Notes under the pieces: model-generated
What the model was told of the DNA's origin: nothing
The model's input: the letters and a program-made list of their open reading frames with translations, nothing else
Database searches by the model: none
Program-made: the position numbers and the translations under genes
NCBI GenBank assembly: GCA_009691355.1
Contig: SICW01000015.1
Coordinates: 1 to 14,379, forward strand
Source of the DNA: Candidatus Woesearchaeota archaeon
GTDB taxonomy: Archaea > Nanobdellota > Nanobdellia > SCGC-AAA011-G17 > GW2011-AR17
Direction of reading: 5' to 3'
Length of the DNA stretch: 14,379 nucleotides
Part shown: piece after piece, positions 13,524 through 14,379 of the stretch
Layout: each line of letters begins with the position of its first letter
Numbering within the stretch: the first letter of the stretch is position 1

Positions 13524-14379
13524 ATGAAAAAAAGTATTCTTATATTATTGAGTGTGTTATTGTTAGGTGTGGGGATGGTGAGTGCGACTACTTGTACGAG
13601 TGATAGTGATTGTACTAGTGCAGACTATTGTTCTGCTGACTCTCATAGCTGTGTTGCACTGGTTTCATGTCCTACTTATATTTGTTCTGGAGCATATGCT
13701 TGTGATATTGCTTCTGAACGTTGTCCTGTTTCTTGTGACACGGATAGTTCGTGTAATACAGGATATTCTTGTGATACTACTGCTGGTACTTGTGTTTCAG
13801 CTCCTTGTACAGACTCTGATGGAAGTACAACTGCATATACTAGCTCTGGGACTGTGACTTCTGTTTCATCAGGTGCTACAGTCACTTCTACTGATTCTTG
13901 TTCTGGAAATACACTGACAGAATATGGGTGTAGTGGTACGAGTCTTGTAAGCAGTAGCTATACTTGTTCCTCTGGATATAGTTGTTCAGGTTCTGTTTGT
14001 ACTAATTCCTGTACGGATACTGATGGAAGTAGTACGGCATATACTACTAAGGGAACTATTTCTGGGGGATCTTGGAAAACAACAGGTGCTTCCTATAGTC
14101 CTTATACAGATATTTGTAGTGGGGGTAAGCTTCAGGAGGCTTATTGCTCCGATTCAACTCATGCTTTTTATAGAAGGGTTACTTGTGCAACTGTTGTAGG
14201 TTCTGGTTCAACCTGTTCATCAGGTGTTTGTAGTGCTGCAACGAGTTCTTCTAGCGCAGCACCAGAGTATCTTTCTAGTAGCTCATCTTTACCTTGGATC
14301 TTGGCAGGAGTAGGAGTACTTCTTTTGGCAGGAGTTACATACTGGCATTTTAAAGGAAGTAGTGCTCCTAAGAAGCGTA
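13524..14379 (+). CDS. Cys-rich secreted surface protein with C-terminal membrane anchor (3' end beyond window)
   Basis: The frame is open for 285 codons and runs off the window. A Sec signal peptide (hydrophobic core 4-18, likely cleavage after VSA at 21) is followed by two similar six-Cys-type modules (24-43 and 71-90, pattern C-x5-C-x5-C-x6-C). Two copies of a longer repeat follow: CTDSDG (95-100) to EYGC, and CTDTDG (163-168) to EAYC, each trailed by Cys pairs. Then come a Ser/Ala-rich stalk (237-255), one membrane helix (257-273) and a basic cytoplasmic tail. Such repeat-bearing, disulfide-rich wall proteins are common in DPANN genomes; the exact function is unknown. There is no N-x-S/T sequon in the visible part, despite aglB being next door. 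Serine and threonine dominate the mature part. Confidence 0.75.
   Translation, partial: MKKSILILLSVLLLGVGMVSATTCTSDSDCTSADYCSADSHSCVALVSCPTYICSGAYACDIASERCPVSCDTDSSCNTGYSCDTTAGTCVSAPCTDSDGSTTAYTSSGTVTSVSSGATVTSTDSCSGNTLTEYGCSGTSLVSSSYTCSSGYSCSGSVCTNSCTDTDGSSTAYTTKGTISGGSWKTTGASYSPYTDICSGGKLQEAYCSDSTHAFYRRVTCATVVGSGSTCSSGVCSAATSSSSAAPEYLSSSSSLPWILAGVGVLLLAGVTYWHFKGSSAPKKR

Noticed and set aside
13582..13857. Open frame of 91 codons, very rich in Leu and Val
   Set aside because: It is the alternative frame of the Thr/Ser/Cys-rich surface protein; the repetitive TGT/ACT/GTT composition yields Leu/Val in the shifted frame. The frame from 13524 has a signal peptide, ribosome-binding motif, repeats and anchor.
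1..14379. tRNA, rRNA, CRISPR arrays, insertion sequences
   Set aside because: I saw no cloverleaf-type sequence, no regularly spaced direct repeats and no transposase-like protein on either strand.

Overview
The window looks like a low-GC archaeal chromosome segment, most likely from a DPANN-type lineage such as Woesearchaeota or Pacearchaeota; the lineage is inferred from gene content only. Archaeal signs are an AglB/STT3-type oligosaccharyltransferase, an archaeal Era-like GTPase, a COG2522-type helix-turn-helix regulator, relatives of the archaellum/type IV pilus ATPase and platform proteins, and TATA boxes centred about 27-29 bases before several start codons, the pattern of leaderless archaeal transcripts.

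Layout. (1) 1-958, minus strand: the 5' part of an Era-like GTPase gene, cut by the window edge. A small ORF is coupled to it by an ATGA overlap. That ORF appears to be the distal piece of an older gene, broken by an in-frame TAA at 767-769 and lacking its 5' end. (2) 943-1811, plus strand: a polytopic membrane protein with an uncertain start, then a small coiled-coil protein with its own leaderless promoter. (3) 7423-1817, minus strand: a tight seven-gene SUF iron-sulfur assembly operon in the order regulator, sufB, sufD, sufS, sufU, sufC, DUF59/MIP18 factor. Four of its six junctions are ATGA overlaps. (4) 7515-8210, plus strand: a compact 2-oxoglutarate/Fe(II)-dioxygenase-like protein, divergent from the SUF operon across a 91-base region with a TATA box for each direction. 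(5) 10732-8211, minus strand: a coupled pair related to the archaellum/type IV pilus ATPase (ArlI/GspE-like) and platform protein (ArlJ/TadC-like). Both are strongly reduced: the ATPase relative has lost Walker A, Walker B and the His box, and the platform relative ends before its last membrane segments. (6) 10814-13453, plus strand: AglB. (7) 13524-window end, plus strand: a Cys-rich, Ser/Thr-rich surface protein with a C-terminal membrane anchor.

How the genes may work together. The SUF genes form a complete scaffold (SufBCD), sulfur donor (SufS), sulfur-transfer/scaffold protein (SufU) and maturation factor. They lie under a Cys-bearing regulator that could sense Fe-S status, and the Fe(II)-dependent oxygenase shares the same divergent promoter region. 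The right half concerns the cell surface: N-glycosylation, a secreted anchored protein, and a secretion-like membrane pair that cannot be a normal ATP-driven machine. That pair is the strongest candidate here for something undescribed.
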